Below are positions 63,786 to 64,000 of a stretch of 64,000 bases of DNA, piece by piece (position 1 is the first letter of the stretch; the number at the start of each line of letters is the position of its first letter). Source of the stretch: Symbiodinium natans (Eukaryota; Sar; Dinophyceae; Suessiales; Symbiodiniaceae); the NCBI GenBank assembly GCA_905221605.1, contig CAJNDS010002437.1:132501-196500 (forward strand), read 5' to 3'. The position numbers and the translations under genes were made by a program. A model generated the notes under the pieces. That model saw only the letters and a list, made by a program, of their open reading frames with translations, was not told the DNA's origin and searched no databases.

Positions 63786-64000
63786 AATATGATCTGGGCT
63801 TCTCCCGAAACCCTGAACCCTAGACCTTGTTGGTGTGGCCTACAGGGGGTGGTCTGCTGATCCTTGCGGCAGCGCGCGGGGATGATGCGCTTGCGCCTGC
63901 GTCGGCGCTGCTGTGCTCGGTGACACAGTTCTTCAATGTTATTGTTGTTGCTAGTTCTCTTAGTAGTTATTTGTTTTCACAATTATTCACAGTACTTTTA

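Overview
The window reads as nuclear DNA of a dinoflagellate, most likely a symbiodiniacean or close relative. Three things point there. Plant-type telomere motifs (TTTAGGG/CCCTAAA) are scattered internally by the hundred. Introns that keep the reading frame use GT, GC and GA donors with AG acceptors. Several proteins look like families expanded in dinoflagellates; that last point is from memory and was not searched. No rRNA, tRNA, CRISPR array or bacterial-type operon was seen.

Compartment 1 (1-17.4 kb) is compact and gene-rich, with introns mostly 60-180 nt. It holds the 3' part of a Pro/Gln-rich protein gene (3-1090), a zinc-finger hAT-like gene with an internal frame break (1633-4931), an apparently intact C5-cytosine DNA methyltransferase with a histone-like basic N-tail (5989-7251), a tyrosine recombinase on the minus strand (7676-8594), a divergently arranged six-exon gene for a ~989-residue protein with a degenerate methyltransferase-like C-terminal region (8745-12723), and three smaller genes of unknown function (13975, 15126, 16514). 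The block from the methyltransferase to the last small gene is bracketed by CCCTAAA on its left (5508-5621) and TTTAGGG on its right (17528-17606), the order seen at the two ends of a linear chromosome. I read it as a candidate recombinase-driven mobile island; no element ends are proven.

Compartment 2 (17.5-64 kb) is sparse. Short exon-like open pieces lie between telomere-like tracts, small inverted-repeat elements (MITE-like), satellites and microsatellites. One gene can be assembled with confidence: a single-domain six-helix voltage-gated cation channel with two C-terminal EF-hands, running from about 24.8 kb to a stop at 30882. Its 3' half splices in frame through exons as short as 19-24 nt. 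Its last intron (30713-30788) is almost entirely TTTAGGG repeat. Weaker exon groups suggest a choline-transporter-like membrane protein (34.4-35.4 kb), degenerate ankyrin repeats (44.3-44.7 kb) and several unidentified genes (32.6-41.7, 51.5-53.1 and 55.8-58.9 kb).

Exon borders in compartment 2 come from reading frame and splice phase only. Most pieces outside the channel are tentative, and minus-strand exons in that region were not resolved.
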